A DNA stretch of 64,000 nucleotides from Gymnothorax reevesii (Eukaryota; Chordata; Actinopteri; Anguilliformes; Muraenidae). Below are positions 14,001-27,721 of the stretch, piece by piece; positions within the stretch are counted from its first letter, which is position 1, and each line of letters begins with the position of its first letter. The stretch is taken from positions 73,823,501-73,887,500 of the forward strand of contig CM056574.1 of assembly GCA_029721435.1 (NCBI GenBank), read 5' to 3'. Both the position numbers and the translations under genes were made by a program. The notes beneath the pieces are model-generated. The model searched no databases. It had not been told where the DNA came from and worked only from the letters and a program-made list of their open reading frames with translations.

Positions 14001-15866
14001 CCAGAAACACGCACAGTTTCACTTTCTGAGCTTAAAACCTCAAAGAAGCGTGTTTCCATGAAAGTGCGTATAGCCACAGTTTCAGCGCTCTAGCGCGCTT
14101 CCTGACAGAGATACGAGCATATTCACTCCAATTCAGTAATAAAGTCACAATTCACTGAAGTTGTTCACTTTCCCACTGGGTAACACACAGAATGGACATT
14201 TCTGACAAGCAAATCTAAAAAAAGAAAGTTTTTGAAAAAGTGCATATCTTCACTTCAGAAGCTTATATTCACTTCCAAATGGCCATAAAAGCCATTGGAC
14301 CAAACGATACCATATACGCATTGCACTGTGATCTGAAGCTGTTCCCAGGCCAGAAACACGCTCAGATTCACGTTCTGAGCTTAAAACCTCAAAGAAGCGT
14401 GTTTCCATGAAAGTGCGTATAGCCACAGTTTCAGCGCTCTAGCTCGCTTTCTTACAGAGATAAACGCATATTCACTCCAATTCAGTCATATTGTCACAAT
14501 TCACTCAAGTTTGTCACTTTCTCACTAAGTTACACACAGAAAGGACATTTTTGACAAGCAAAACTAAAAAAAAGAAAGTTTTTGAAAAGTACATATCTTC
14601 ACTTCAGAAGCTTAAATTCACTTAAAATTGACCATACAAGCACATTGGACCAATCGATACAATATATGCATTGCACTGTGATCTGAAGCTGTTCCCTGGC
14701 CAGAAGCACGCACAGTTTCACATTCTGAGCTTAAAACCTCAAAGAAGCGTGTTTTCATGAAAGCACGTATAGCCACAGTTTCAGCGCTCTAGCGCGCTTC
14801 CTTACAGAGATAAACGCATCATCACTCGAATTCAGTCATATAGTCACAATTCACTCAAGTTTGTCACTTTCCCACTAAGTTACACACAGAAAGGACATTT
14901 TTGACAGGCAAAATTAAAAAAAAAGAAAGTTTTTGAAAAAGTGCATATCTTCACTTCAGAAGCTTCTATTCACTTCCAAATGGCCATACAAGCACATTGG
15001 AACAAACGATACAATATATGCATTGCACTGTGATCTGAAGCTGTTGCCAGGCCGGAAACACGCTCAGATTCACGTTCTGAGCTTAAAACCTCAAAGAAGC
15101 TTGTTTTCATGAAAGTGCGTTTAGCCACAGTTTCAGCGCTCTAGCTCGCTTTCTTACAGAGATAAACGCATATTCACTCCAATTCAGTCATATTGTCACA
15201 ATTCAATCAGGTTTGTCACTTTCCCACTGGGTTACACACAGAAAGGACATTTTTGACAAGCAAAATTTAAAAAAAAGAAAGTTTTTGAAAAAGTGCATAT
15301 CTTCACTTCAGAAGCTTCTATTCACTTCCAAATGGCCATACAAGCACATTGGAACAAACGATACAATATATGCAATGCACTGTGATCTGAAGCTGTTCCC
15401 TGGCCAGAAGCACTCACAGTTTCACTTTCTGAGCTTAAAACCTCAAAGAAGCGTGTTTTCATGAAAGTGCGTATAGCCACAGTTTCAGCGCTCTAGCGCG
15501 CTTCCTTACAGAGATACGAGCATATTCACTCCAATTCAGTAATATAGTCACAATTCACTGAAGTTGTTCACTTTCCCACTGAGTAACACACAGAATGGAC
15601 ATTTCTGACAAGCAAATCTAAAAAAAGAAAGTTTTTGAAAAAGTGCATATCTTCACTTCAGAAGCTTCTATTCACTTCCAAATGGCCATACAAGCACATT
15701 GGAACAAACGATACAATATATGCATTGCACTGTGATCTGAAGCTGTTGCCAGGCCGGAAACACGCTCAGATTCACTTTCTGAGCTTAAAACCTCAAAGAA
15801 GCATGTTTTCATGAAAGTGCGTATAGCCACAGTTTCAGCGCTCTAGCTCGCTTTCTTACAGAGATA
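11021..15866 (+). repeat. 14-monomer higher-order unit, copy 2
   Basis: This is the second tandem copy of the 4,909-bp unit. Matching with copy 1 runs to about 15866, where GAGATACGAGC replaces the GAGATAAACGC found at the equivalent place near 10957, so the copy is about 60 bp short of a full period. Copy 2 has its own changes, such as a longer uninterrupted A-tract at 11411 and CACAGAAGTTG near 13455. Few differences separate the copies, which implies recent duplication. Confidence 0.86.
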
Positions 15867-16144
15867 CGAGCATATTCACTCCAATTCAGTAATAAAGTCA
15901 CAATTCACTGAAGTTGTTCACTTTCCCACTGAGTAACACACAGAATGGACATTTCTGACAAGCAAATCTAAAAAAAAAAAGTTTTTGAAAAAGTGCATAT
16001 CTTCACTTCAGAAGCTTCTATTCACTTCCAAATGGCCATACAAGCACATTGGAACAAACGATACAATATATGCATTGCACTGTGATCTGAAGCTGTTCCC
16101 AGGCCGGAAACACGCTCAGATTCACTTTCTGAGCTTAAAACCTC
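15795..16144 (+). repeat. Class F' monomer (exemplar, 350 bp)
   Basis: F' resembles F but has the TAGCTCGCTTTC head, CAGTAATAAAGTC, an uninterrupted A-tract and TTCCCAGGCCGG. It occurs only at 5627, 15795 and 18597, each time followed by an E2 monomer that opens with the private GTATACCCTCAG. The F' E2 pair is therefore one block present in three places. Confidence 0.78.
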
Positions 16145-16494
16145 AAAGAAGCATGTTTTCATGAAAGTGCGTATACCCTCAGTTTCAGCGCTCTAGCTCG
16201 CTTTCTTACAGAGATAAACGCATATTCACTCCAATTCAGTCATATTGTCACAATTCACTCAAGTTTGTCACTTTCTCACTAAGTTACACACAGAAAGGAC
16301 ATTTTTGACAAGCAAAATTAAAAAAAAGAAAGTTTTTGAAAAGTACATATCTTCACTTCAGAAGCTTATATTCACTGAAAATTGGCCATACAAGCACATT
16401 GGACCAATCGATACAATATATTCAATGCACTGTGATCTGAAGCTGTTCCCTGGCCAGAAACACGCACAGTTTCACATTCTGAGCTTCAAACCTC
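16145..16494 (+). repeat. Class E2 monomer (exemplar, 350 bp)
   Basis: E2 opens with GTATACCCTCAG in place of GTATAGCCACAG. It has TCTCACTAAGTTAC, CAAAATTAAA, GTACAT and ATTCAATGCAC, and ends CAGAAACACGCACAG, GAGCTTCAAACC. Copies start at 5977, 16145 and 18947; 10886 lacks the ACCCTC change and has CTCAGTAAG. The copies at 16145 and 18947 also share TTCACTGAAAATTGG. E2 precedes an A monomer with the TCAGGAAAG head. Confidence 0.8.
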
Positions 16495-16998
16495 AAAGAA
16501 GCGTGTTTTCAGGAAAGCACGTATAGCCACAGTTTCAGCGCTCTAGCGCGCTTCCTTTCAGAGATAAACGCATAATCACTCGAATTCAGTCAGATAGTCA
16601 CAATTCACTCAAGTTTTTCACTTTCCCACTGGGTTACACACAGAATGGACATTTTTGACAAGCAAAATTTAAAAAAAAAGAAAGTTTTTGAAAAAGTGCA
16701 TATCTTCACTTCAGAAGCTTATATTCACTTCCAAATGGCCATACAAGCACAATGGACCAAACGACACCATATAAGCATTGCACTGTGATCTGAAGCTGTT
16801 CCCTGGCCAGAAACACGCACAGTTTCACTTTCTGAGCTTAAAACCTCAAAGAAGCGTGTTTCCATGAAAGTGCGTATAGCCACAGTTTCAGCGCTCTAGC
16901 GCGCTTCCTGACAGAGATACGAGCATATTCACTCCAATTCAGTAATAAAGTCACAATTCACTGAAGTTGTTCACTTTCCCACTGGGTAACACACAGAA

Positions 16999-19800
16999 TG
17001 GACATTTCTGACAAGCAAATCTAAAAAAAGAAAGTTTTTGAAAAAGTGCATATCTTCACTTCAGAAGCTTATATTCACTTCCAAATGGCCATAAAAGCCA
17101 TTGGACCAAACGATACCATATACGCATTGCACTGTGATCTGAAGCTGTTCCCAGGCCAGAAACACGCTCAGATTCACGTTCTGAGCTTAAAACCTCAAAG
17201 AAGCGTGTTTCCATGAAAGTGCGTATAGCCACAGTTTCAGCGCTCTAGCTCGCTTTCTTACAGAGATAAACGCATATTCACTCCAATTCAGTCATATTGT
17301 CACAATTCACTCAAGTTTGTCACTTTCTCACTGTTACACACAGAAAGGACATTTTTGACAAGCAAAACTAAAAAAAAGAAAGTTTTTGAAAAGTACATAT
17401 CTTCACTTCAGAAGCTTAAATTCACTTAAAATTGACCATACAAGCACATTGGACCAATCGATACAATATATGCATTGCACTGTGATCTGAAGCTGTTCCC
17501 TGGCCAGAAGCACGCACAGTTTCACATTCTGAGCTTAAAACCTCAAAGAAGCGTGTTTTCATGAAAGCACGTATAGCCACAGTTTCAGCGCTCTAGCGCG
17601 CTTCCTTACAGAGATAAACGCATCATCACTCGAATTCAGTCATATAGTCACAATTCACTCGTTTGTCACTTTCCCACTAAGTTACACACAGAAAGGACAT
17701 TTTTGACAGGCAAAATTAAAAAAAAAGTAAGTTTTTGAAAAAGTGCATATCTTCACTTCAGAAGCTTCTATTCACTTCCAAATGGCCATACAAGCACATT
17801 GGAACAAACGATACAATATATGCATTGCACTGTGATCTGAAGCTGTTGCCAGGCCGGAAACACGCTCAGATTCACGTTCTGAGCTTAAAACCTCAAAGAA
17901 GCTTGTTTTCATGAAAGTGCGTTTAGCCACAGTTTCAGCGCTCTAGCTCGCTTTCTTACAGAGATAAACGCATATTCACTCCAATTCAGTCATATTGTCA
18001 CAATTCAATCAGGTTTGTCACTTTCCCACTGGGTTACACACAGAAAGGACATTTTTGACAAGCAAAATTTAAAAAAAAGAAAGTTTTTGAAAAAGTGCAT
18101 ATCTTCACTTCAGAAGCTTCTATTCACTTCCAAATGGCCATACAAGCACATTGGAACAAACGATACAATATATGCAATGCACTGTGATCTGAAGCTGTTC
18201 CCTGGCCAGAAGCACTCACAGTTTCACTTTCTGAGCTTAAAACCTCAAAGAAGCGTGTTTTCATGAAAGTGCGTATAGCCACAGTTTCAGCGCTCTAGCG
18301 CGCTTCCTTACAGAGATACGAGCATATTCACTCCAATTCAGTAATATAGTCACAATTCACTGAAGTTGTTCACTTTCCCACTGAGTAACACACAGAATGG
18401 ACATTTCTGACAAGCAAATCTAAAAAAAGAAAGTTTTTGAAAAAGTGCATATCTTCACTTCAGAAGCTTCTATTCACTTCCAAATGGCCATACAAGCACA
18501 TTGGAACAAACGATACAATATATGCATTGCACTGTGATCTGAAGCTGTTGCCAGGCCGGAAACACGCTCAGATTCACTTTCTGAGCTTAAAACCTCAAAG
18601 AAGCATGTTTTCATGAAAGTGCGTATAGCCACAGTTTCAGCGCTCTAGCTCGCTTTCTTACAGAGATACGAGCATATTCACTCCAATTCAGTAATAAAGT
18701 CACAATTCACTGAAGTTGTTCACTTTCCCACTGAGTAACACACAGAATGGACATTTCTGACAAGCAAATCTAAAAAAAAAAAGTTTTTGAAAAAGTGCAT
18801 ATCTTCACTTCAGAAGCTTCTATTCACTTCCAAATGGCCATACAAGCACATTGGAACAAACGATACAATATATGCATTGCACTGTGATCTGAAGCTGTTC
18901 CCAGGCCGGAAACACGCTCAGATTCACTTTCTGAGCTTAAAACCTCAAAGAAGCATGTTTTCATGAAAGTGCGTATACCCTCAGTTTCAGCGCTCTAGCT
19001 CGCTTTCTTACAGAGATAAACGTATATTCACTCCAATTCAGTCATATTGTCACAATTCACTCAAGTTTGTCACTTTCTCACTAAGTTACACACAGAAAGG
19101 ACATTTTTGACAAGCAAAATTAAAAAAAAGAAAGTTTTTGAAAAGTACATATCTTCACTTCAGAAGCTTATATTCACTGAAAATTGGCCATACAAGCACA
19201 TTGGACCAATCGATACAATATATTCAATGCACTGTGATCTGAAGCTGTTCCCTGGCCAGAAACACGCACAGTTTCACATTCTGAGCTTCAAACCTCAAAG
19301 AAGCGTGTTTTCAGGAAAGCACGTATAGCCACAGTTTCAGCGCTCTAGCGCGCTTCCTTTCAGAGATAAACGCATAATCACTCGAATTCAGTCAGATAGT
19401 CACAATTCACTCAAGTTTTTCACTTTCCCACTGGGTTACACACAGAATGGACATTTTTGACAAGCAAAATTTAAAAAAAAAGAAAGTTTTTGAAAAAGTG
19501 CATATCTTCACTTCAGAAGCTTATATTCACTTCCAAATGGCCATACAAGCACAATGGACCAAACGACACCATATAAGCATTGCACTGTGATCTGAAGCTG
19601 TTCCCTGGCCAGAAACACGCACAGTTTCACTTTCTGAGCTTAAAACCTCAAAGAAGCGTGTTTCCATGAAAGTGCGTATAGCCACAGTTTCAGCGCTCTA
19701 GCGCGCTTCCTGACAGAGATACGAGCATATTCACTCCAATTCAGTAATAAAGTCACAATTCACTGAAGTTGTTCACTTTCCCACTGGGTAACACACAGAA
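16999..19800 (+). repeat. 8-monomer higher-order unit, copy 2 (2,802 bp)
   Basis: The match to copy 1 ends sharply at 19800, inside a B monomer, where CACAGAATGG becomes CACAGAAAGG and the sequence changes to E2 type. Copy 2 has two 3-bp losses absent from copy 1: CTCACTGTTAC at about 17327 and CACTCGTTTGTC at about 17656. The B/E2 change at 19800 looks like a recombination joint closing the duplicated segment. Confidence 0.85.
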
Positions 19801-20490
19801 AGGACATTTTTGACAAGCAAAATTAAAAAAAAGAAAGTTTTTGAAAAGTACATATCTTCACTTCAGAAGCTTATATTCACTTAAAATTGGCCATACAAGC
19901 ACATTGGACCAATCGATACAATATATTCAATGCACTGTGATCTGAAGCTGTTCCCTGGCCAGAAACACGCACAGTTTCACATTCTGAGCTTCAAACCTCA
20001 AAGAAGCGTGTTTTCAGGAAAGCACGTATAGCCACAGTTTCAGCGCTCTAGCGCGCTTCCTTTCAGAGATAAACGCATAATCACTCGAATTCAGTCAGAT
20101 AGTCACAATTCACTCAAGTTTTTCACTTTCCCACTGGGTTACACACAGAATGGACATTTTTGACAAGCAAAATTTAAAAAAAAAGAAAGTTTTTGAAAAA
20201 GTGCATATCTTCACTTCAGAAGCTTATATTCACTTCCAAATGGCCATACAAGCACAATGGACCAAACGATACCATATAAGCATTGCACTGTGATCTGAAG
20301 CTGTTCCCTGGCCAGAAACACGCACAGTTTCACTTTCTGAGCTTAAAACCTCAAAGAAGCGTGTTTCCATGAAAGTGCGTATAGCCACAGTTTCAGCGCT
20401 CTAGCGCGCTTCCTGACAGAGATACGAGCATATTCACTCCAATTCAGTAATAAAGTCACAATTCACTGAAGTTGTTCATTTTCCCACTGG
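19801..20490 (+). repeat. Junction segment between two higher-order domains
   Basis: This short stretch holds the E2-type right part of the hybrid monomer at 19650, a complete A monomer (20000-20352) and the B-type left part of the hybrid at 20353. It fits neither the 2,802-bp unit on its left nor the 4,912-bp unit on its right. Both flanks end within hybrid monomers (B/E2 at about 19800, B/C at about 20490), so domain changes here happen inside monomers rather than at monomer ends. Confidence 0.75.
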
Positions 20491-23400
20491 GTTACACACA
20501 GAAAGGACATTTTTGACAAGCAAAACTAAAAAAAAGAAAGTTTTTGAAAAGTACATATCTTCACTTCAGAAGCTTAAATTCACTTAAAATTGACCATACA
20601 AGCACATTGGACCAATCGATACAATATATGCATTGCACTGTGATCTGAAGCTGTTCCCTGGCCAGAAGCACGCACAGTTTCACATTCTGAGCTTAAAACC
20701 TCAAAGAAGCGTGTTTTCATGAAAGCACGTATAGCCACAGTTTCAGCGCTCTAGCGCGCTTCCTTACAGAGATAAACGCATCATCACTCGAATTCAGTCA
20801 TATAGTCACAATTCACTCAAGTTTGTCACTTTCCCACTGGGTTACACACAGAAAGGACATTTTTGACAGGCAAAATTAAAAAAAAAAAAAGTTTTTGAAA
20901 AAGTGCATATCTTCACTTCAGAAGCTTCTATTCACTTCCAAATGGCCATACAAGCACATTGGAACAAACGATACAATATATGCATTGCACTGTGATCTGA
21001 AGCTGTTGCCAGGCCGGAAACACGCTCAGATTCACGTTCTGAGCTTAAAACCTCAAAGAAGCTTGTTTTCATGAAAGTGCGTTTAGCCACAGTTTCAGCG
21101 CTCTAGCTCGCTTTCTTACAGAGATAAACGCATATTCACTCCAATTCAGTCATATTGTCACAATTCAATCAGGTTTGTCACTTTCTCACAAAGTTACACA
21201 CAGAAAGGACATTTTTGACAAGCAAAACTAAAAAAAAGAAAGTTTTTGAAAAGTACATATCTTCACTTCAGAAGCTTATATTCACTTAAAATTGGCCATA
21301 CAAGCACATTGGACCAATCGATACAATATATTCAATGCACTGTGATCTGAAGCTGTTCCCTGGCCAGAAGCATGCACAGTTTCACATTCTGAGCTTCAAA
21401 CCTCAAAGAAGCGTGTTTTCATGAAAGCACGTATAGCCACAGTTTCAGCGCTCTAGCGCGCTTCCTTTCAGAGATAAACGCATAATCACTCGAATTCAGT
21501 CAGATAGTCACAATTCACTCAAGTTTTTCACTTTCCCACTGGGTTACACACAGAATGGACATTTTTGACAAGCAAAATTTAAAAAAAAAGAAAGTTTTTG
21601 AAAAAGTGCATATCTTCACTTCAGAAGCTTATATTCACTTCCAAATGGCCATACAAGCACAATGGACCAAACTATACCATATACGCATTGCACTGTGATC
21701 TGAAGCTGTTCCCAGGCCAGAAACACGCTCAGATTCACGTTCTGAGCTTAAAACCTCAAAGAAGCGTGTTTCCATGAAAGTGCGTATAGCCACAGTTTCA
21801 GCGCTCTAGCTCGCTTTCTTACAGAGATAAACGCATATTCACTCCAATTCAGTCATATTGTCACAATTCACTCAAGTTTGTCACTTTCTCACTAAGTTAC
21901 ACACAGAAAGGACATTTTTGACAAGCAAAACTAAAAAAAAGAAAGTTTTTGAAAAGTACATATCTTCACTTCAGAAGCTTAAATTCACTTCCAAATGGCC
22001 ATACAAGCACAATGGACCAAACGATACCATATAAGCATTGCACTGTGATCTGAAGCTGTTCCCTGGCCAGAAACACGCACAGTTTCACTTTCTGAGCTTA
22101 AAACCTCAAAGAAGCGTGTTTCCATGAAAGTGCGTATAGCCACAGTTTCAGCGCTCTAGCGCGCTTCCTGACAGAGATACGAGCATATTCACTCCAATTC
22201 AGTAATAAAGTCACAATTCACTGAAGTTGTTCACTTTCCCACTGGGTAACACACAGAATGGACATTTTTGACAGGCAAAATTAAAAAAAAAAAAAGTTTT
22301 TGAAAAAGTGCATATCTTCACTTCAGAAGCTTCTATTCACTTCCAAATGGCCATACAAGCACATTGGAACAAACGATACAATATATGCATTGCACTGTGA
22401 TCTGAAGCTGTTGCCAGGCCGGAAACACGCTCAGATTCACGTTCTGAGCTTAAAACCTCAAAGAAGCTTGTTTTCATGAAAGTGCGTTTAGCCACAGTTT
22501 CAGCGCTCTAGCTCGCTTTCTTACAGAGATAAACGCATATTCACTCCAATTCAGTCATATTGTCACAATTCAATCAGGTTTGTCACTTTCTCACTAAGTT
22601 ACACACAGAAAGGACATTTTTGACAACCAAAACTAAAAAAAAGAAAGTTTTTGAAAAGTACATATCTTCACTTCAGAAGCTTATATTCACTTAAAATTGG
22701 CCATACAAGCACATTGGACCAATCGATACAATATATTCAATGCACTGTGATCTGAAGCTGTTCCCTGGCCAGAAACACGCACAGTTTCACATTCTGAGCT
22801 TCAAACCTCAAAGAAGCGTGTTTTCAGGAAAGCACGTATAGCCACAGTTTCAGCGCTCTAGCGCGCTTCCTTTCAGAGATAAACGCATAATCACTCGAAT
22901 TCAGTCAGATAGTCACAATTCACTCAAGTTTTTCACTTTCCCACTGGGTTACACACAGAATGGACATTTTTGACAAGCAAAATTTAAAAAAAAGAAAGTT
23001 TTTGAAAAAGTGCATATCTTCACTTCAGAAGCTTATATTCACTTCCAAATGGCCATACAAGCACAATGGACCAAACGATACCATATAAGCATTGCACTGT
23101 GATCTGAAGCTGTTCCCTGGCCAGAAACACGCACAGTTTCACTTTCTGAGCTTAAAACCTCAAAGAAGCGTGTTTCCATGAAAGTGCGTATAGCCACAGT
23201 TTCAGCGCTCTAGCGCGCTTCCTGACAGAGATACGAGCATATTCACTCCAATTCAGTAATAAAGTCACAATTCACTGAAGTTGTTCACTTTCCCACTGGG
23301 TAACACACAGAATGGACATTTCTGACAAGCAAATCTAAAAAAAGAAAGTTTTTGAAAAAGTGCATATCTTCACTTCAGAAGCTTATATTCACTTCCAAAT

Positions 23401-25403
23401 GGCCATAAAAGCCATTGGACCAAACGATACCATATACGCATTGCACTGTGATCTGAAGCTGTTCCCAGGCCAGAAACACGCTCAGATTCACGTTCTGAGC
23501 TTAAAACCTCAAAGAAGCGTGTTTCCATGAAAGTGCGTATAGCCACAGTTTCAGCGCTCTAGCGCGCTTCCTGACAGAGATAAACGCATATTCACTCCAA
23601 TTCAGTCATATTGTCACAATTCACTCAAGTTTGTCACTTTCTCACTAAGTTACCCACAGAAAGGACATTTTTGACAAGCAAAACTAAAAAAAAGAAAGTT
23701 TTTGAAAAGTACATATCTTCACTTCAGAAGCTTAAATTCACTTAAAATTGACCATACAAGCACATTGGACCAATCGATACAATATATGCATTGCACTGTG
23801 ATCTGAAGCTGTTCCCTGGCCAGAAGCACGCACAGTTTCACATTCTGAGCTTAAAACCTCAAAGAAGCGTGTTTTCATGAAAGCACGCATAGCCACAGTT
23901 TCAGCGCTCTAGCGCGCTTCCTTACAGAGATAAACGCATCATCACTCGAATTCAGTCATATAGTCACAATTCACTCAAGTTTGTCACTTTCCCACTGGGT
24001 TACACACAGAAAGGACATTTTTGACAGGCAAAATTAAAAAAAAAAAAAGTTTTTGAAAAAGTGCATATCTTCACTTCAGAAGCTTCTATTCACTTCCAAA
24101 TGGCCATACAAGCACATTGGAACAAACGATACAATATATGCATTGCACTGTGATCTGAAGCTGTTGCCAGGCCGGAAACACGCTCAGATTCACGTTCTGA
24201 GCTTAAAACCTCAAAGAAGCTTGTTTTCATGAAAGTGCGTTTAGCCACAGTTTCAGCGCTCTAGCTCGCTTTCTTACAGAGATAAACGCATATTCACTCC
24301 AATTCAGTCATATTGTCACAATTCAATCAGGTTTGTCACTTTCTCACTAAGTTACACACAGAAAGGACAATTTTGACAAGCAAAACTAAAAAAAAGAAAG
24401 TTTTTGAAAAGTACATATCTTCACTTCAGAAGCTTATATTCACTTAAAATTGGCCATACAAGCACATTGGACCAATCGATACAATATATTCAATGCACTG
24501 TGATCTGAAGCTGTTCCCTGGCCAGAAGCATGCACAGTTTCACATTCTGAGCTTCAAACCTCAAAGAAGCGTGTTTTCATGAAAGCACGTATAGCCACAG
24601 TTTCAGCGCTCTAGCGCGCTTCCTTTCAGAGATAAACGCATAATCACTCGAATTCAGTCAGATAGTCACAATTCACTCAAGTTTTTCACTTTCCCACTGG
24701 GTTACACACAGAATGGACATTTTTGCCAAGCAAAATTTAAAAAAAAAGAAAGTTTTTGAAAAAGTGCATATCTTCACTTCAGAAGCTTATATTCACTTCC
24801 AAATGGCCATACAAGCACAATGGACCAAACTATACCATATAAGCATTGCACTGTGATCTGAAGCTGTTCCCTGGCCAGAAACACGCACAGTTTCACTTTC
24901 TGAGCTTAAAACCTCAAAGAAGCGTGTTTCCATGAAAGTGCGTATAGCCACAGTTTCAGCGCTCTAGCGCGCTTCCTGACAGAGATACGAGCATATTCAC
25001 TCCAATTCAGTAATAAAGTCACAATTCACTGAAGTTGTTCACTTTCCCACTGAGTAACACACAGAATGGACATTTCTGACAAGCAAATCTAAAAAAAGAA
25101 AGTTTTTGAAAAAGTGCATATCTTCACTTCAGAAGCTTATATTCACTTCCAAATGGCCATAAAAGCCATTGGACCAGACGATACCATATACGCATTGCAC
25201 TGTGATCTGAAGCTGTTCCCAGGCCAGAAACACGCTCAGATTCACGTTCTGAGCTTAAAACCTCAAAGAAGCGTGTTTCCATGAAAGTGCGTATAGCCAC
25301 AGTTTCAGCGCTCTAGCTCGCTTTCTTACAGAGATAAACGCATATTCACTCCAATTCAGTCATATTGTCACAATTCACTCAAGTTTGTCACTTTCTCACT
25401 AAG
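20491..25403 (+). repeat. Second type of 14-monomer unit, copy 1 (about 4,912 bp)
   Basis: From 20703 the order is D, E, A/B, C/A, B/D, E, A, B, C, D, E, A, B, C. The whole series recurs 4,912-4,913 bp later. Shared rare variants include TTTCTCACAAAG (21181 and 26093), TGACAACCAAAAC (22621 and 27533), TTACCCACAG (23650 and 28563), TTTTGCCAAGC (24721 and 29634) and CAAAACTGAAA (25435 and 30348). The monomer order differs from the 14-monomer unit at 6-16 kb although the length is almost equal. Confidence 0.88.
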
Positions 25404-26316
25404 TTACACACAGAAAGGACATTTTTGACAAGCAAAACTGAAAAAAAGAAAGTTTTTGAAAAGTACATATCTTCACTTCAGAAGCTTAAATTCACTTAAA
25501 ATTGACCATACAAGCACATTGGACCAATCGATACAATATATGCATTGCACTGTGATCTGACGCTGTTCCCTGGCCAGAAGCACGCACAGTTTCACATTCT
25601 GAGCTTAAAACCTCAAAGAAGCGTGTTTTCATGAAAGCACGTATAGCCACAGTTTCAGCGCTCTAGCGCGCTTCCTTACAGAGATAAACGCATCATCACT
25701 CGAATTCAGTCATATAGTCACAATTCACTCAAGTTTGTCACTTTCCCACTGGGTTACACACAGAAAGGACATTTTTGACAGGCAAAATTAAAAAAAAAAA
25801 AAGTTTTTGAAAAAGTGCATATCTTCACTTCAGAAGCTTCTATTCACTTCCAAATGGCCATACAAGCACATTGGAACAAACGATACAATATATGCATTGC
25901 ACTGTGATCTGAAGCTGTTGCCAGGCCGGAAACACGCTCAGATTCACGTTCTGAGCTTAAAACCTCAAAGAAGCTTGTTTTCATGAAAGTGCGTTTAGCC
26001 ACAGTTTCAGCGCTCTAGCTCGCTTTCTTACAGAGATAAACGCATATTCACTCCAATTCAGTCATATTGTCACAATTCAATCAGGTTTGTCACTTTCTCA
26101 CAAAGTTACACACAGAAAGGACATTTTTGACAAGCAAAACTAAAAAAAAGAAAGTTTTTGAAAAGTACATATCTTCACTTCAGAAGCTTATATTCACTTA
26201 AAATTGGCCATACAAGCACATTGGACCAATCGATACAATATATTCAATGCACTGTGATCTGAAGCTGTTCCCTGGCCAGAAGCATGCACAGTTTTACATT
26301 CTGAGCTTCAAACCTC
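22810..26316 (+). repeat. Regular 10-mer: two successive A B C D E pentamers
   Basis: Monomers start at 22810, 23162, 23511, 23861, 24213 (A B C D E) and 24563, 24916, 25265, 25615, 25967 (A B C D E). The first pentamer has A with ACGATAC and head TCAGGAAAG, followed by B with GGGTAAC. The second has A with ACTATAC and head TCATGAAAG, followed by B with GAGTAAC. The repeated linkage of these marks makes the true unit a dimer of pentamers. Confidence 0.83.
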
Positions 26317-27721
26317 AAAGAAGCGTGTTTTCATGAAAGCACGTATAGCCACAGTTTCAGCGCTCTAGCGCGCTTCCTTTCAGAGATAAACGCATAATCA
26401 CTCGAATTCAGTCAGATAGTCACAATTCACTCAAGTTTTTCACTTTCCCACTGGGTTACACACAGAATGGACATTTTTGACAAGCAAAATTTAAAAAAAA
26501 AGAAAGTTTTTGAAAAAGTGCATATCTTCACTTCAGAAGCTTATATTCACTTCCAAATGGCCATACAAGCACAATGGACCAAACTATACCATATACGCAT
26601 TGCACTGTGATCTGAAGCTGTTCCCAGGCCAGAAACACGCTCAGATTCACGTTCTGAGCTTAAAACCTCAAAGAAGCGTGTTTCCATGAAAGTGCGTATA
26701 GCCACAGTTTCAGCGCTCTAGCTCGCTTTCTTACAGAGATAAACGCATATTCACTCCAATTCAGTCATATTGTCACAATTCACTCAAGTTTGTCACTTTC
26801 TCACTAAGTTACACACAGAAAGGACATTTTTGACAAGCAAAACTAAAAAAAAGAAAGTTTTTGAAAAGTACATATCTTCACTTCAGAAGCTTAAATTCAC
26901 TTCCAAATGGCCATACAAGCACAATGGACCAAACGATACCATATAAGCATTGCACTGTGATCTGAAGCTGTTCCCTGGCCAGAAACACGCACAGTTTCAC
27001 TTTCTGAGCTTAAAACCTCAAAGAAGCGTGTTTCCATGAAAGTGCGTATAGCCACAGTTTCAGCGCTCTAGCGCGCTTCCTGACAGAGATACGAGCATAT
27101 TCACTCCAATTCAGTAATAAAGTCACAATTCACTGAAGTTGTTCACTTTCCCACTGGGTAACACACAGAATGGACATTTTTGACAGGCAAAATTAAAAAA
27201 AAAAAAAGTTTTTGAAAAAGTGCATATCTTCACTTCAGAAGCTTCTATTCACTTCCAAATGGCCATACAAGCACATTGGAACAAACGATACAATATATGC
27301 ATTGCACTGTGATCTGAAGCTGTTGCCAGGCCGGAAACACGCTCAGATTCACGTTCTGAGCTTAAAACCTCAAAGAAGCTTGTTTTCATGAAAGTGCGTT
27401 TAGCCACAGTTTCAGCGCTCCAGCTCGCTTTCTTACAGAGATAAACGCATATTCACTCCAATTCAGTCATATTGTCACAATTCAATCAGGTTTGTCACTT
27501 TCTCACTAAGTTACACACAGAAAGGACATTTTTGACAACCAAAACTAAAAAAAAGAAAGTTTTTGAAAAGTACATATCTTCACTTCAGAAGCTTATATTC
27601 ACTTAAAATTGGCCATACAAGCACATTGGACCAATCGATACAATATATTCAATGCACTGTGATCTGAAGCTGTTCCCTGGCCAGAAACACGCACAGTTTC
27701 ACATTCTGAGCTTCAAACCTC

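Larger units (their letters stand above)
14197..16998 (+). repeat. 8-monomer higher-order unit, copy 1 (2,802 bp)
   Basis: Monomer starts 15093, 15445, 15795, 16145, 16495 and 16848 recur exactly 2,802 bp later at 17895, 18247, 18597, 18947, 19297 and 19650. The unit runs from the right part of a B through C, D, G, F, F', E2 and A into the left part of the next B. Shared private marks include GTATACCCTCAG (16171 and 18973) and ACGACACCAT (16761 and 19563). It overlaps the end of the 14-monomer copy 2, so this later duplication reused part of that block. Confidence 0.85.
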
